This document shows, piece by piece, positions 52,106-61,210 of a stretch of DNA of 64,000 nt (position 1 is the stretch's first letter; every line of letters starts with the position of its first letter). Made by a program: the position numbers and the translations under genes. The DNA comes from QZKY01 sp963666295 (lineage in GTDB: Bacteria; Pseudomonadota; Gammaproteobacteria; Burkholderiales; Burkholderiaceae_D): contig OY762707.1 in NCBI GenBank assembly GCA_963666295.1, positions 1,860,001-1,924,000 of the forward strand, written 5' to 3'. The notes under the pieces are model-generated. The model saw nothing but the letters and a program-made list of their open reading frames with translations, made no database searches and had not been told where the DNA came from.

Positions 52106-53122
52106 ATGAACTCCCTAGAACAACTTGTCGTTCAGGCGCAGGCAGACTTTGCTGCTGCGCCGGATGCGGCCGCGCTGGAAAATGCCAAGGCGAAATATCT
52201 GGGCAAGACAGGTCAGATTACCGAACTTATGAAAGGGCTGGGAAAGCTCCCGCCGGAAGCGCGCAAGCCACATGGTGCGGTCATTAACGCTGCGAAGGCG
52301 CAGATTGAAGAAGCGCTGACGGCGCACCGCGAGGCACTGGCCAATGCGCAACTAGAGGCGCGCCTGAATGCAGAGGTCATCGACGTAAGCTTGCCGGGGC
52401 GTGGTCGTGGCAAGGGTGGTATTCACCCGGTGATGCGCACCTGGGAGCGTATCGAACATATTTTCGGCTCGATTGGTTTTGATGTGGCCGATGGGCCTGA
52501 GATTGAAAATGACTGGAACAATTTCACGTCGTTGAACAGCCCGGAAAACCATCCGGCGCGTTCGATGCAGGACACTTTTTACATTGACGGCAAGGACACC
52601 CAAGGCAAGCCCTTGCTGTTGCGCACGCACACTAGCCCAATGCAGGTGCGCCATGCAGGCCAGTACGATCCGCCTATCAAGGTGATTGCGCCGGGGCGGA
52701 CGTATCGGGTGGACAGCGATGCGACGCATTCTCCGATGTTCCATCAGGTAGAGGGGCTGTGGATTGACGGCGATATCAGTTTTGCTGACCTCAAGGGCGT
52801 ATTTCTGAATTTCGTGCGCGCCTTTTTTGAGTCGGACGATGTGCAGGTTCGCTTTCGTCCTTCGTACTTTCCGTTTACCGAACCTTCTGCCGAGATCGAT
52901 ATTGCCTTTGGCAGTGGCCCGCTGAAAGGGCGCTGGATGGAGGTCGCCGGTGCGGGTCAGGTGCATCCTGTTGTGATGCGCAACATGGGTTTCGACCCGG
53001 AACAGCACGTCGGCTTTGCTTTTGGCACTGGTCTTGAGCGGATGACGATGCTGCGCTACGGCATTGGCGACTTGCGCCTGTTCTATGAGGGTGACCTGCG
53101 CTTTTTGAAACAATTCAACTGA
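52106..53122 (+). CDS. pheS: Phenylalanyl-tRNA synthetase alpha chain
   Basis: 338 residues. An N-terminal coiled coil (about 1-90) is followed by the class II catalytic domain: GGIHPVMRTWERIEHIF, DTFYIDG, RTHTSPMQVRHA, FHQVEGLWID, PFTEPSAEID and FAFGTGLERMTMLRYGI. With PheT it forms the alpha2-beta2 enzyme charging tRNA-Phe. AGGAATAAC precedes the ATG. pheT starts 20 bp later. Confidence 0.98.
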   Translation: MNSLEQLVVQAQADFAAAPDAAALENAKAKYLGKTGQITELMKGLGKLPPEARKPHGAVINAAKAQIEEALTAHREALANAQLEARLNAEVIDVSLPGRGRGKGGIHPVMRTWERIEHIFGSIGFDVADGPEIENDWNNFTSLNSPENHPARSMQDTFYIDGKDTQGKPLLLRTHTSPMQVRHAGQYDPPIKVIAPGRTYRVDSDATHSPMFHQVEGLWIDGDISFADLKGVFLNFVRAFFESDDVQVRFRPSYFPFTEPSAEIDIAFGSGPLKGRWMEVAGAGQVHPVVMRNMGFDPEQHVGFAFGTGLERMTMLRYGIGDLRLFYEGDLRFLKQFN

Positions 53123-53142
53123 TCTGTTGCTGAAGGGATTTT

Positions 53143-55572
53143 ATGCAATTCTCAGAAAACTGGTTGCGCACGATGGCAAATCCCGACATGACGTCGGAAG
53201 AGCTCGTGCATCTGTTGACGATGTCCGGCCTGGAGGTGGAAGAAAGCGAGCCAGTAGCGCCGCCGTTTACGGGCGTGGTCGTGGCTAAAGTAATTGATGT
53301 TGTTAAACATCCGAATGCGGATCGTTTGACGGTGTGTCAAGTCGATGCGGGTACGGGCGAGACGCTGAGCATTGTTTGTGGCGCGCCGAATGTACGCCCC
53401 GGCATGTTGGTGCCGTGCGCGACGGTGGGCGCGGTGCTGCCGACCGAAGAGGGTGAAAAGCCGTTTCAGATCAAGAAAGGCAAACTGCGCGGCGTTGAAT
53501 CGCAAGGCATGCTGTGCTCTGCCAGAGAGCTGAAACTCTCTGAGGATCACGGCGGCATCATGGCATTGCCGGAAGATGCGCCGCTGGGCATGAATATTCG
53601 CGACTATTACGAACTGGAAGATCGCGTATTCACCATTTCCCTGACACCGAACAAGGCAGACTGTCTGTCTGTGCTCGGTGTGGCGCGAGAAGTGGCGGCA
53701 TTGACCGGCGTGCCTCTGACACCACCTGCGTTCAAGGAAATGCCAACCACGACGAATGACGTGCTGCCGGTGAAAATTGAGGCACCAGATTTGTGTGGGC
53801 GCTTCTCGGGCCGTGTCGTCCGTGGCATCAACGCGAATGCGCCGACGCCCGAATGGATGAAGCAGCGCCTGGAGCGCAGCGGTCAGCGCCCGATCAATGC
53901 GCTGGTCGATATTTCGAATTATGTGATGCTGGAATCCGGTCAGCCGAGCCATATTTTCGATCTGGACAAGGTGCATGGCGATCTGGAAGTGCGCTGGGGG
54001 CGCGAGGGCGAAACGATCAAGCTGCTGAACGAAAGTACAGTGACTGTGGATGACTGGGTGGGCGTGATCGCCGACCAGAACGGCGTCGAATCGCTGGCAG
54101 GGATCATGGGCGGGGACCGCACTGCGGTATCGCTGGAAACACAAAACATTTTCATCGAAGCGGCGTTCTGGTGGCCGCAGGCGATTCAGGGTAGAACGCG
54201 TCGCTACCACTTCACTACCGATGCGGCGCACCGTTTCGAGCGTGGCGTTGACTTTGCTGGAACGGTCAAGCAGATTGAGCGCATTACCGATCTGGTACTG
54301 CAGATCTGCGGCGTTGATGGCCAGACGCAAGTCGGACCGATTGACGACCAGATTACGAATTTGCCAGCGCGTACGCCATTGACAATGCGTACGGCACGGG
54401 CTGAAAAAGTCATCGGCGTCAGCTTTACCGATGAGCAGATTGCCGATATTTTTACGCGTCTTGGACTGGAATTTACCCAAGAGCAGGGCTTGTTTACAGT
54501 GATACCGCCTTCGTATCGTTTTGACATGGAGATTGAAGTTGATTTGATCGAGGAGGTGGCGCGCGTCTATGGGTTTGAAAACATCCCGGAATTGCCGCCG
54601 GTTGCACCGAACGAAATGAAATTGCGGTCAGAAAGCGAGCGCTCGCTTTTTTCGATCCGGCATCAGATTGCTGACCAGGACTATCAGGAAGTCGTGAATT
54701 ACAGCTTCGTTGAAGAAAGCTGGGAAGCCGATTTTTCCGGCAATGACAATCCGATCAAGCTGGTCAATCCGATTGCCAGCCAGATGAGTGTGATGCGCTC
54801 TACGCTGATCGGGGGCCTCGTTTCGAACGTGCGCCACAACCTGAACCGTCGCCTCAACCGTGTACGCGTGTTTGAAATCGGTGCGGTATTCCGGCGCGAC
54901 GAAAGCATTGAAAATGGCCCGTTCACGGTGGCGGGTTACGACCAGCCGAAGCATATCGCTGCGCTGGCCTATGGTCCGGTTGCAGATGAGCAGTGGGGGC
55001 AGCAAACGCGCAATGTCGATTTTTTCGACGTCAAGGCCGATCTGGAAGCGCTGTTTGCGCCGAAAGTGTTGCGCTTTGCTCCGGCAGCCCATCCGGCACT
55101 GCATCCGGGGCGTTCGGCAGTGGTTGAACTGGAGGGCAAGCAGGTCGGCATCATTGGTGAACTGCACCCGCGCTGGCAGCAGAAATATGAGTTGCCGCTG
55201 GCGCCGGTATTGTTTGAGGTTGAAGTGGCGGCTTTGCAGGCGCGCGATGTGCCGCAATATCGCGAGGTTTCGCGCTTTCAGCCGGTAACGCGCGATCTGG
55301 CACTGATTGTGCCGCAAGCGGTCAGCGTGCAGGCGATGCTGGATGCGTTTGAGCAGGAAAGGCAGACGAATGACGCGTGCAGCATTGTGCAAGCTATTGT
55401 TTTATTTGATGAATATCGCGGCAAGGGATTGCGGGAAGGCGAAAAAAGCCTTGCGTTCCGTTTCACCTTGCAAGATACTCAAGGGACTTTGCAGGATGAA
55501 CGTGTAGACGAGGCAATGTCGGCATTGCTTGCTGTAGTCAATAAAAAGCATGGCGCAGTCTTGCGTGCGTAA
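53143..55572 (+). CDS. pheT: Phenylalanyl-tRNA synthetase beta chain
   Basis: 809 residues. Order: tRNA-binding EMAP-like domain (about 40-150, KHPNADRLTVCQVD), the B3/B4 editing domain (about 200-380), the B5 domain (about 405-475), the catalytic-like core (about 490-680) and the C-terminal ferredoxin-like anticodon-binding domain (RDLALIVPQAVSVQ, FRFTLQDTQGTLQDERV). It provides editing and tRNA recognition for the PheST complex. Confidence 0.98.
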   Translation: MQFSENWLRTMANPDMTSEELVHLLTMSGLEVEESEPVAPPFTGVVVAKVIDVVKHPNADRLTVCQVDAGTGETLSIVCGAPNVRPGMLVPCATVGAVLPTEEGEKPFQIKKGKLRGVESQGMLCSARELKLSEDHGGIMALPEDAPLGMNIRDYYELEDRVFTISLTPNKADCLSVLGVAREVAALTGVPLTPPAFKEMPTTTNDVLPVKIEAPDLCGRFSGRVVRGINANAPTPEWMKQRLERSGQRPINALVDISNYVMLESGQPSHIFDLDKVHGDLEVRWGREGETIKLLNESTVTVDDWVGVIADQNGVESLAGIMGGDRTAVSLETQNIFIEAAFWWPQAIQGRTRRYHFTTDAAHRFERGVDFAGTVKQIERITDLVLQICGVDGQTQVGPIDDQITNLPARTPLTMRTARAEKVIGVSFTDEQIADIFTRLGLEFTQEQGLFTVIPPSYRFDMEIEVDLIEEVARVYGFENIPELPPVAPNEMKLRSESERSLFSIRHQIADQDYQEVVNYSFVEESWEADFSGNDNPIKLVNPIASQMSVMRSTLIGGLVSNVRHNLNRRLNRVRVFEIGAVFRRDESIENGPFTVAGYDQPKHIAALAYGPVADEQWGQQTRNVDFFDVKADLEALFAPKVLRFAPAAHPALHPGRSAVVELEGKQVGIIGELHPRWQQKYELPLAPVLFEVEVAALQARDVPQYREVSRFQPVTRDLALIVPQAVSVQAMLDAFEQERQTNDACSIVQAIVLFDEYRGKGLREGEKSLAFRFTLQDTQGTLQDERVDEAMSALLAVVNKKHGAVLRA

Positions 55573-55606
55573 AGTGGGTTTATACGGCATCGAAGAAAGA
55601 ATCGGG

Positions 55607-55969
55607 ATGAAGGACATGGTTTTGGTGGATTCACAGATTTCGACAATGGGTAACAGCGTTTCGCAAGACGAGAAAAAACTCCCGACGCTCACCAAGGCTG
55701 AGCTGGCGGAATTGCTGTTTGAACAGGTCGGCTTAAACAAGCGTGAAGCAAAGGACATGGTGGAAACCTTTTTTGAAGAAATTCGCGAATGTCTTAAACA
55801 GGGCGAAGAGGTGAAACTGTCTGGTTTTGGTAATTTTCAGTTGCGCGACAAGCCGCAGCGACCAGGGCGTAATCCGAGAACAGGTGAAGAAATTCCCATT
55901 GCGGCACGTCGTGTCGTTACTTTTCATTCGAGCCAGAAGCTCAAGGAGAGTGTTGAGGGGGTGGATTAG
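55607..55969 (+). CDS. ihfA: Integration host factor alpha subunit
   Basis: About 120 residues. The core (from LTKAELAELLFEQVGLNKRE) with VKLSGFGNFQLRDKPQRPGR and NPRTGEEIPIAARRVVTFH is a textbook IHF-alpha. It bends DNA with IhfB in transcription, replication and recombination. The N-terminus is about 20 residues longer than in E. coli; starts at 55607, 55616 and 55646 are all possible, and none has a strong ribosome site. It follows pheT after 34 bp, as in many proteobacteria. Confidence 0.93.
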   Translation: MKDMVLVDSQISTMGNSVSQDEKKLPTLTKAELAELLFEQVGLNKREAKDMVETFFEEIRECLKQGEEVKLSGFGNFQLRDKPQRPGRNPRTGEEIPIAARRVVTFHSSQKLKESVEGVD

Positions 55970-56006
55970 TTTGCCGAAGATGCGAAACCATGAATAAACT
56001 GAAACG

Positions 56007-56357
56007 ATGAGCGAAAAAGCGAACAAATCTACGTTTATTGATTTGCCGCCTATCCCCGCCAAGCGCTATTTCACAATTGGCGAGGTGAGCGAGTTGTGTG
56101 GCGTCAAGTCGCACGTCCTGCGCTACTGGGAGCAGGAGTTTGCACAACTCAAGCCTGTCAAGCGTCGTGGGAACCGGCGCTACTATCAGCACCATGAAGT
56201 TTTGCTGATTCGTCGCATTCGCGAACTGTTGTACGAGCAAGGTTTTACGATTAGCGGTGCCCGCAACCGCTTGGGCGCGGATGTCGAAGAAACAAGACAC
56301 ATGGACGTCAAGGCCATTCGTCAGGAGCTTGCTGAAATACTGCAACTATTGCAGTAA
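56007..56357 (+). CDS. MerR-family transcriptional regulator
   Basis: 116 residues: a MerR helix-turn-helix and wing (about 18-88: FTIGEVSELCGVKSHVLRYW, NRRYYQHHEVLLIRRIRELL) with a short C-terminal helix. No ligand-binding domain is attached, so it belongs to the short MerR proteins regularly found after ihfA. It presumably binds DNA as a dimer; the target is unknown. It is 37 bp after ihfA and likely the end of the operon. Confidence 0.92.
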   Translation: MSEKANKSTFIDLPPIPAKRYFTIGEVSELCGVKSHVLRYWEQEFAQLKPVKRRGNRRYYQHHEVLLIRRIRELLYEQGFTISGARNRLGADVEETRHMDVKAIRQELAEILQLLQ

Positions 56358-56542
56358 GCTTGCCTTGCTGCCAGTTACGACGCTTCCGCTTCATGGCAGG
56401 CGTTGTTTCTGTGCATAAATTTTGCCCAGTTGAGTACCGTTGACGGGTGTTCCTCTGTCTTGCCTATGGGTTTTGCGGCATACTCTGGTTTGTTAGACAG
56501 CATCCTGTGGCGTCTTTACTAACTTGCCGGAAAACAATCACC

Positions 56543-57280
56543 ATGCGCATTCTGATTAGTAATGATGACGGTTATCTCGCACCGGGCATTATTGCGTTGA
56601 AAAAAGCTTTGGAGCCGATTGCCGAGATTATCGTGGTTGCGCCCGACAGCAACCGCTCTGCGTCTTCCAATGCACTGTCGCTGGGCCGTCCACTGTATGT
56701 GATTCAGGCGGAAGAAAACGTGTTTCATGTGAGTGGTACGCCTTCCGATTGTGTTCATGTCGCGCTGACCGGACTGTTGCCGTGGAAGCCGGATATGGTG
56801 GTTACGGGCATTAATCAGGGACAGAACATGGGCGAGGATACCTTGTATTCTGGAACCGTGGCAGCGGCGACGGAAGGTTATCTGTTCGATATCCCATCTA
56901 TCGCGTTCTCGCAGGTAAAAAAAGGCTGGCATGAAATCGAATCGGCGGCACGCATTGCGCGGGATATTGTCGAGCACGGTTTCTTGGACATGCCCCGTCC
57001 GTTTCTGTTCAATGTGAACATCCCCAATCTGCCCTATGACGAGATCAAGAAGCCGGTTGCAACCCGTCTTGGCAAGCGCCATCATGCGGAAGGTGTGATC
57101 AAGCTAGCCGATCCATATGGAACCGACATGTACTGGATTGGCCCCGCAGGTAAGGAGATGGATGGTGGTGCGGGTACTGATTTTTATGCCACCAGAAAGG
57201 GCCATGTATCGGTGACGCCGTTGCAAATCGATTTGACCCACAAGGCGCAGATTGATGCCTTGCATAATAATCTGGCATGA
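56543..57280 (+). CDS. surE: 5'/3'-nucleotidase SurE
   Basis: 245 residues, starting with the metal-binding MRILISNDDGYLAPGI. VVAPDSNRSASSNALS and GTPSDCVHVAL, then GINQGQNMGEDTLYSGTVAA, complete the SurE fold. It dephosphorylates nucleotides and short polyphosphates and is linked to stationary-phase survival. The start at 56543 matches the family; a frame to 56447 has no similarity upstream. It overlaps pcm by 4 bp (ATGA). Confidence 0.97.
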   Translation: MRILISNDDGYLAPGIIALKKALEPIAEIIVVAPDSNRSASSNALSLGRPLYVIQAEENVFHVSGTPSDCVHVALTGLLPWKPDMVVTGINQGQNMGEDTLYSGTVAAATEGYLFDIPSIAFSQVKKGWHEIESAARIARDIVEHGFLDMPRPFLFNVNIPNLPYDEIKKPVATRLGKRHHAEGVIKLADPYGTDMYWIGPAGKEMDGGAGTDFYATRKGHVSVTPLQIDLTHKAQIDALHNNLA

Positions 57281-58158
57281 CAAAAGAAAAAAGCCGGACC
57301 TTTCCCTTGCCACTGTCTTCCGTTGTTGGCGGCGACGCCGGGCGGCGCTATCCAAATACGGGGCGCACGCAAGGGGCCGCATCAAACTTGACATCGAATC
57401 AGGGACGGTCAACCTCGCAACGCGGAGAGGTGAGCGCTTCTTTCGGTGTATCAGCAACGCAAGCGCAGCAATGGGTTATGCCGGCAGATAAAACGGCAAT
57501 GCAAATAAGCAGTTCAATGGTTTCTGAACCGATACGCCAGGCGATGGTCCGGCGGCTGGCTGATCAAGGGATCAGGGACGTGAAGGTGCTGGCGGCAATG
57601 GCCAGCGCGCCGCGGCATATGTTTGTTGACGCGGCACTCGCCGGTCAGGCCTACAGAGACGCTTCTCTGCCCATCGGGCATGGCCAAACGATTTCACAAC
57701 CGTATATCGTGGCGCGCATGATTGAAATTTTGCGCGAAGGCGGTCTGGGCGTGAGGCTAGAAAAAGTGCTTGAAATCGGTACCGGGTGTGGTTACCAGGC
57801 ATTAGTGCTTTCCAAGGTGGCACGGGAAGTGTATTCGATAGAACGCATCAAGGGCTTGCATGAACTGGCCAAAACGCGCCTGCGCCCGCTGCGGGTGCCT
57901 AACATTCGGCTGCATTACGGTGACGGCATGCTCGGTTTGCCGAAAGTGGCACCGTTTGATGGCATTATTCTGGCTGCGGCCGGACTTGAAGTGCCACAGG
58001 CTTTGCTGGAACAACTGGCGGTTGGTGGGCGCTTGATTGCGCCTGTGGGGGGCGAGCAGCAGGTGCTGCAATTGGTTGAGCGTTTAGCCGAGAACGAATG
58101 GCGTAGGACGACGCTGGAAACGTGTTTTTTTGTCCCATTGCGTGAAGGGCGAGTGTGA
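57277..58158 (+). CDS. pcm: Protein-L-isoaspartate O-methyltransferase with N-terminal extension
   Basis: 293 residues. The methyltransferase core begins near residue 85: MVRRLADQGIRDVKVLAAM, HGQTISQPYIVARMIE, LEIGTGCGYQALVLSKVA (SAM site), ending FVPLREGRV. It repairs isoaspartate in aged proteins. The first 80 or so residues are low-complexity and rich in Ser, Thr, Gln and Gly; extensions beginning with RTFPLPL-like motifs are common in betaproteobacterial Pcm. Part of the extension (57360-57400) resembles the 53-bp tail of the dispersed repeats. The start overlaps the surE stop codon, implying coupled translation. Confidence 0.93.
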   Translation: MTKEKSRTFPLPLSSVVGGDAGRRYPNTGRTQGAASNLTSNQGRSTSQRGEVSASFGVSATQAQQWVMPADKTAMQISSSMVSEPIRQAMVRRLADQGIRDVKVLAAMASAPRHMFVDAALAGQAYRDASLPIGHGQTISQPYIVARMIEILREGGLGVRLEKVLEIGTGCGYQALVLSKVAREVYSIERIKGLHELAKTRLRPLRVPNIRLHYGDGMLGLPKVAPFDGIILAAAGLEVPQALLEQLAVGGRLIAPVGGEQQVLQLVERLAENEWRRTTLETCFFVPLREGRV

Positions 58159-58193
58159 TACGTTAAATGGTACCCAAAAGCCGGAGGAATGAA

Positions 58194-59105
58194 ATGATGA
58201 TTAAACGATTGAGTTTGCTAACTTTGTTTGTGGGTCTTGTTGCGGGATGTGCGACATCAACGCGAACCCCTGCGCCTATCCTCGACCGGAGCGTCGGTGC
58301 GGTATCATCATCTGATTATTATCAGGTTAGTCAGGGAGAAACCTTGTTTTCGATCGCCAAGCTGCATGGACAGCAAGTCGATGATCTGGTGGTGTGGAAC
58401 AATTTAAACGATCCGAACGATATTTCAGTTGGACAACGCTTGCGTGTGCGGCCGCTGCAAGGGGGAGGCGCCGTGGCGTCACCAGAAACCGTGCAGACTG
58501 CGCATGTGGACGCAAGCGGGGTTGAAACGCGTCCTTTGGACAGCGTGTCAGTTCCACAATCAACGGGAACGACACACTTGACTTCGCCGCAGGGCGAGAA
58601 AGTGCCTTATTCCCAAAAGCGCTGGGATGAAATGAGCGCTTTGGCAAGGCCAACTTTGTCGACCCTGCCGATGACGATGCCGGTTGTCACGACGACGCCA
58701 CGCATGACAGCCGATACGACGGTTCCCGCCAGGGTATCTGAGGGGATTGCCTGGTCGTGGCCGGCAGATGGCGAAATTCTCGCGACCTTTCATGGTGACA
58801 GTAAGGGTGTTGATATTGGCGGCACAATAGGCCAGAAAGTGCTGGCAGCAGCCGACGGCAAGGTGATTTATTCTGGCGCCATGCGTGGCTATGGCAATCT
58901 GGTTATCATCAAGCACAACGAAAATCTGCTTTCTGCTTATGCGAACAACAAGGCAATTCTGGTCAAGCAGCAGGACAATGTGGCGCGTGGACAGCAAATT
59001 GCCGAGATGGGCAATACCGATACTGACAGGGTAAAACTGCATTTTGAAGTGCGGCGACACGGCAAGCCGGTTGATCCTGCAAGGTTCCTGCCCCAGCAGC
59101 GTTAA
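58194..59105 (+). CDS. nlpD: NlpD-type lipoprotein, amidase activator
   Basis: 303 residues. Lipobox VAGC (Cys near 18); a LysM domain (about 42-88, YYQVSQGETLFSIAKLHGQQ) binds peptidoglycan; a Ser/Thr/Pro-rich linker; and a C-terminal LytM/M23 domain (about 185-300, NLVIIKHNENLLSAYANN, HFEVRRHGKPVDPARFL). The metal ligands of true M23 peptidases are incomplete (GVDIGG without the preceding His), so it should activate an amidase during cell division rather than cut peptidoglycan. GGAGG is six bases before the ATG at 58194. rpoS, usually next, is absent. Confidence 0.92.
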   Translation: MMIKRLSLLTLFVGLVAGCATSTRTPAPILDRSVGAVSSSDYYQVSQGETLFSIAKLHGQQVDDLVVWNNLNDPNDISVGQRLRVRPLQGGGAVASPETVQTAHVDASGVETRPLDSVSVPQSTGTTHLTSPQGEKVPYSQKRWDEMSALARPTLSTLPMTMPVVTTTPRMTADTTVPARVSEGIAWSWPADGEILATFHGDSKGVDIGGTIGQKVLAAADGKVIYSGAMRGYGNLVIIKHNENLLSAYANNKAILVKQQDNVARGQQIAEMGNTDTDRVKLHFEVRRHGKPVDPARFLPQQR

Positions 59106-59202
59106 TCACAAACAATAAACCAGACAGCAGATCAGGGTGTGTCATGCGCCCGTCTGCCGCATTTTTAGCAGGCGTGATGACACGCTACATGAACGGAAAT
59201 TG

Positions 59203-60546
59203 ATGCAGCAAGATTACATGGATATTGAGTCCCTCGACATGGAGGCCCGCGGCGTCGGGCGTGTGCCGAATGAGGATGGCACACCGGGCAAGGTGATTTT
59301 TATTGAGGGGGCGTTGCCGGGTGAACGCGTGCGGTTTGAGCTGGTTCGCAAGAAAAAAAAGTGGGAAACGGGACGCTTGACCGAGGTGCTGCGCGAATCA
59401 TCGTTGCGCGTGAAACCAAAATGCCGCTATTTTGGCATTTGCGGTGGCTGCTCAATGCAGCACATTGATCCAGCGGCGCAGGTAGCCCTCAAGCAGCGCG
59501 TGCTGGAAGATAATTTATGGCATATCGGTGGTGTTCGGCCGGAAATGATCTTGCCGCCGATTCATGGCGCAAGTTGGGGCTATCGTTATCGTGCGCGGCT
59601 ATCGGTGAATTATGTTCCAAAGAAGGGCGGTATTCTGGTTGGTTTCCATGAAAAGAAGTCGCGCTTCATTACGGACATGGTGAGTTGTGAGGTGTTGCCG
59701 CCGAAGATGTCGGCATTGCTGGAGCCATTGCGCCGTTTGATTGAATCCTTGTCGATTGTGCAAAGGATGCCGCAAATTGAACTGGCAGTCAGCGATGGTC
59801 ACGAAGGCAGCTTGCTGGCACTGGTGCTGCGCATCATGGAGCCGATTACGGCTGATGATGAAAATCAGTTGAAGTCTTTTGCAGATGAACATGGCATTCA
59901 ATGGTGGTTGCAGTCCAAAGGGCCGGATACGGCTACGCTGTTTTATCCTACCGATCAGCAATTGCATTACGTGTTGCCAGAGTTTGGCATCACCATGCCG
60001 TTCAAGCCGGTTGATTTCACGCAAGTCAATCACCAGATCAATCGGGTGCTGGTTGATCGTGCGCTTCGCCTGCTGGACATCCAGCCGGATGAGCGCGTTG
60101 CCGACCTGTTTTGCGGACTGGGTAATTTTACGTTGCCGATTGCCACGCAGGCGCGCGAAGTGGTTGGCATTGAGGGGAGTGAGGCGTTGACACAACGTGC
60201 GCTGGATAATGCCGAATTGAACGGTTTGGCGCATAAAACCAGTTTTGCAACGCGTAATCTGTTTGAGGTGAGCGCAGAGGATTTTTCTGTGCTGGGCAAG
60301 TTTGACCGGATATTGATTGACCCGCCGCGCGATGGCGCGATGGCTGTCTGTCAGGCGCTTGCGGGCATTGGTCATATCCGTCCGCAGCGTATCGTGTATG
60401 TGTCATGCAGCCCATCTACCCTTGCGCGTGATGCCGGTATACTGGTGCACGAGGCGGGCTACTCGCTAAAGCACGCTGGCGTGGTAAATATGTTCCCGCA
60501 TACATCACATGTAGAGTCAATGGCGGTATTTGATCTGGCCGTTTGA
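59203..60546 (+). CDS. rlmD: 23S rRNA (uracil-1939-C5)-methyltransferase RlmD
   Basis: 447 residues. A TRAM domain (about 5-65, DMEARGVGRVPNEDG), an iron-sulfur cluster motif CRYFGICGGCSMQH (Cys-x5-Cys-x2-Cys, with a further Cys later), then the SAM methyltransferase core with DLFCGLGNFTLPIA and the catalytic Cys in YVSCSPSTLARDAG. It methylates U1939 of 23S rRNA. The start at 59203 (MQQDYMDIESLDMEARG) is family-like and has GGAAA upstream. 97 bp after nlpD. Confidence 0.95.
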   Translation: MQQDYMDIESLDMEARGVGRVPNEDGTPGKVIFIEGALPGERVRFELVRKKKKWETGRLTEVLRESSLRVKPKCRYFGICGGCSMQHIDPAAQVALKQRVLEDNLWHIGGVRPEMILPPIHGASWGYRYRARLSVNYVPKKGGILVGFHEKKSRFITDMVSCEVLPPKMSALLEPLRRLIESLSIVQRMPQIELAVSDGHEGSLLALVLRIMEPITADDENQLKSFADEHGIQWWLQSKGPDTATLFYPTDQQLHYVLPEFGITMPFKPVDFTQVNHQINRVLVDRALRLLDIQPDERVADLFCGLGNFTLPIATQAREVVGIEGSEALTQRALDNAELNGLAHKTSFATRNLFEVSAEDFSVLGKFDRILIDPPRDGAMAVCQALAGIGHIRPQRIVYVSCSPSTLARDAGILVHEAGYSLKHAGVVNMFPHTSHVESMAVFDLAV

Positions 60547-60779
60547 AGCTGAAGTATTTGTTAAAGGAAGCCGATAAGATGGGTCAAGGCAGATTAAAAT
60601 TACGATCATTTGTTGTGTAAAACCATGGAAGTGGCGCAAGATAGGGATTTTTCGGAAATTGAATGATTTTTTCACATTGAAAAAATATTCGGTAAATGGC
60701 CAAAATGTAAAAAATGCTGGCAAGCCATTGAAATGGATAAAGTGCGTGGTGGTAAGCTCCTTTTCGTGAGACGAACGAT

Positions 60780-61187
60780 ATGACGATAAAGAAAGTCAAA
60801 AAAACTGATGCCGAGTGGCGTGAATTGCTAAGCCCGATTGAATACGATGTGACACGCAATTCGGCGACCGAACCGGCTTTTACTGGCCGTTATTGGGATC
60901 ATCATGAAAAAGGCATTTACCGTTGTGTCTGTTGCGGTACGCCCTTGTTTTCATCGGATGCAAAATTTGATTCGGGATGCGGCTGGCCAAGCTATTTTGA
61001 CCAGATTGACTCGGCTAACGTTGGGGAGCGTCTGGATTTTGCCTTTGATATGATCCGCACCGAAATTTTTTGCAATGTCTGTGGCGCGCATCTTGGGCAT
61101 GTGTTCAAGGATGGCCCAGAGCCTACCGGCTTGCGCTATTGCCTGAATTCTGCGGCCTTGCGTTTTGAGCCGCAGGAAAATAAGTAA
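60780..61187 (+). CDS. msrB: Peptide-methionine (R)-S-oxide reductase
   Basis: 135 residues. It reduces the R form of oxidised methionine in proteins. Zinc Cys pairs are C49/C52 (RCVCCG) and C98/C101 (FCNVCG); the catalytic Cys121 sits in LRYCLNSAALRF, and SGCGWPSYF holds a possible resolving Cys67. No signal peptide, so it acts in the cytoplasm. yciB follows after 23 bp, a frequent pairing in betaproteobacteria. The 233 bp upstream of it shows nothing distinct. Confidence 0.97.
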   Translation: MTIKKVKKTDAEWRELLSPIEYDVTRNSATEPAFTGRYWDHHEKGIYRCVCCGTPLFSSDAKFDSGCGWPSYFDQIDSANVGERLDFAFDMIRTEIFCNVCGAHLGHVFKDGPEPTGLRYCLNSAALRFEPQENK

Positions 61188-61210
61188 GAAAACAAAGCAG
61201 ATACCCAGCA

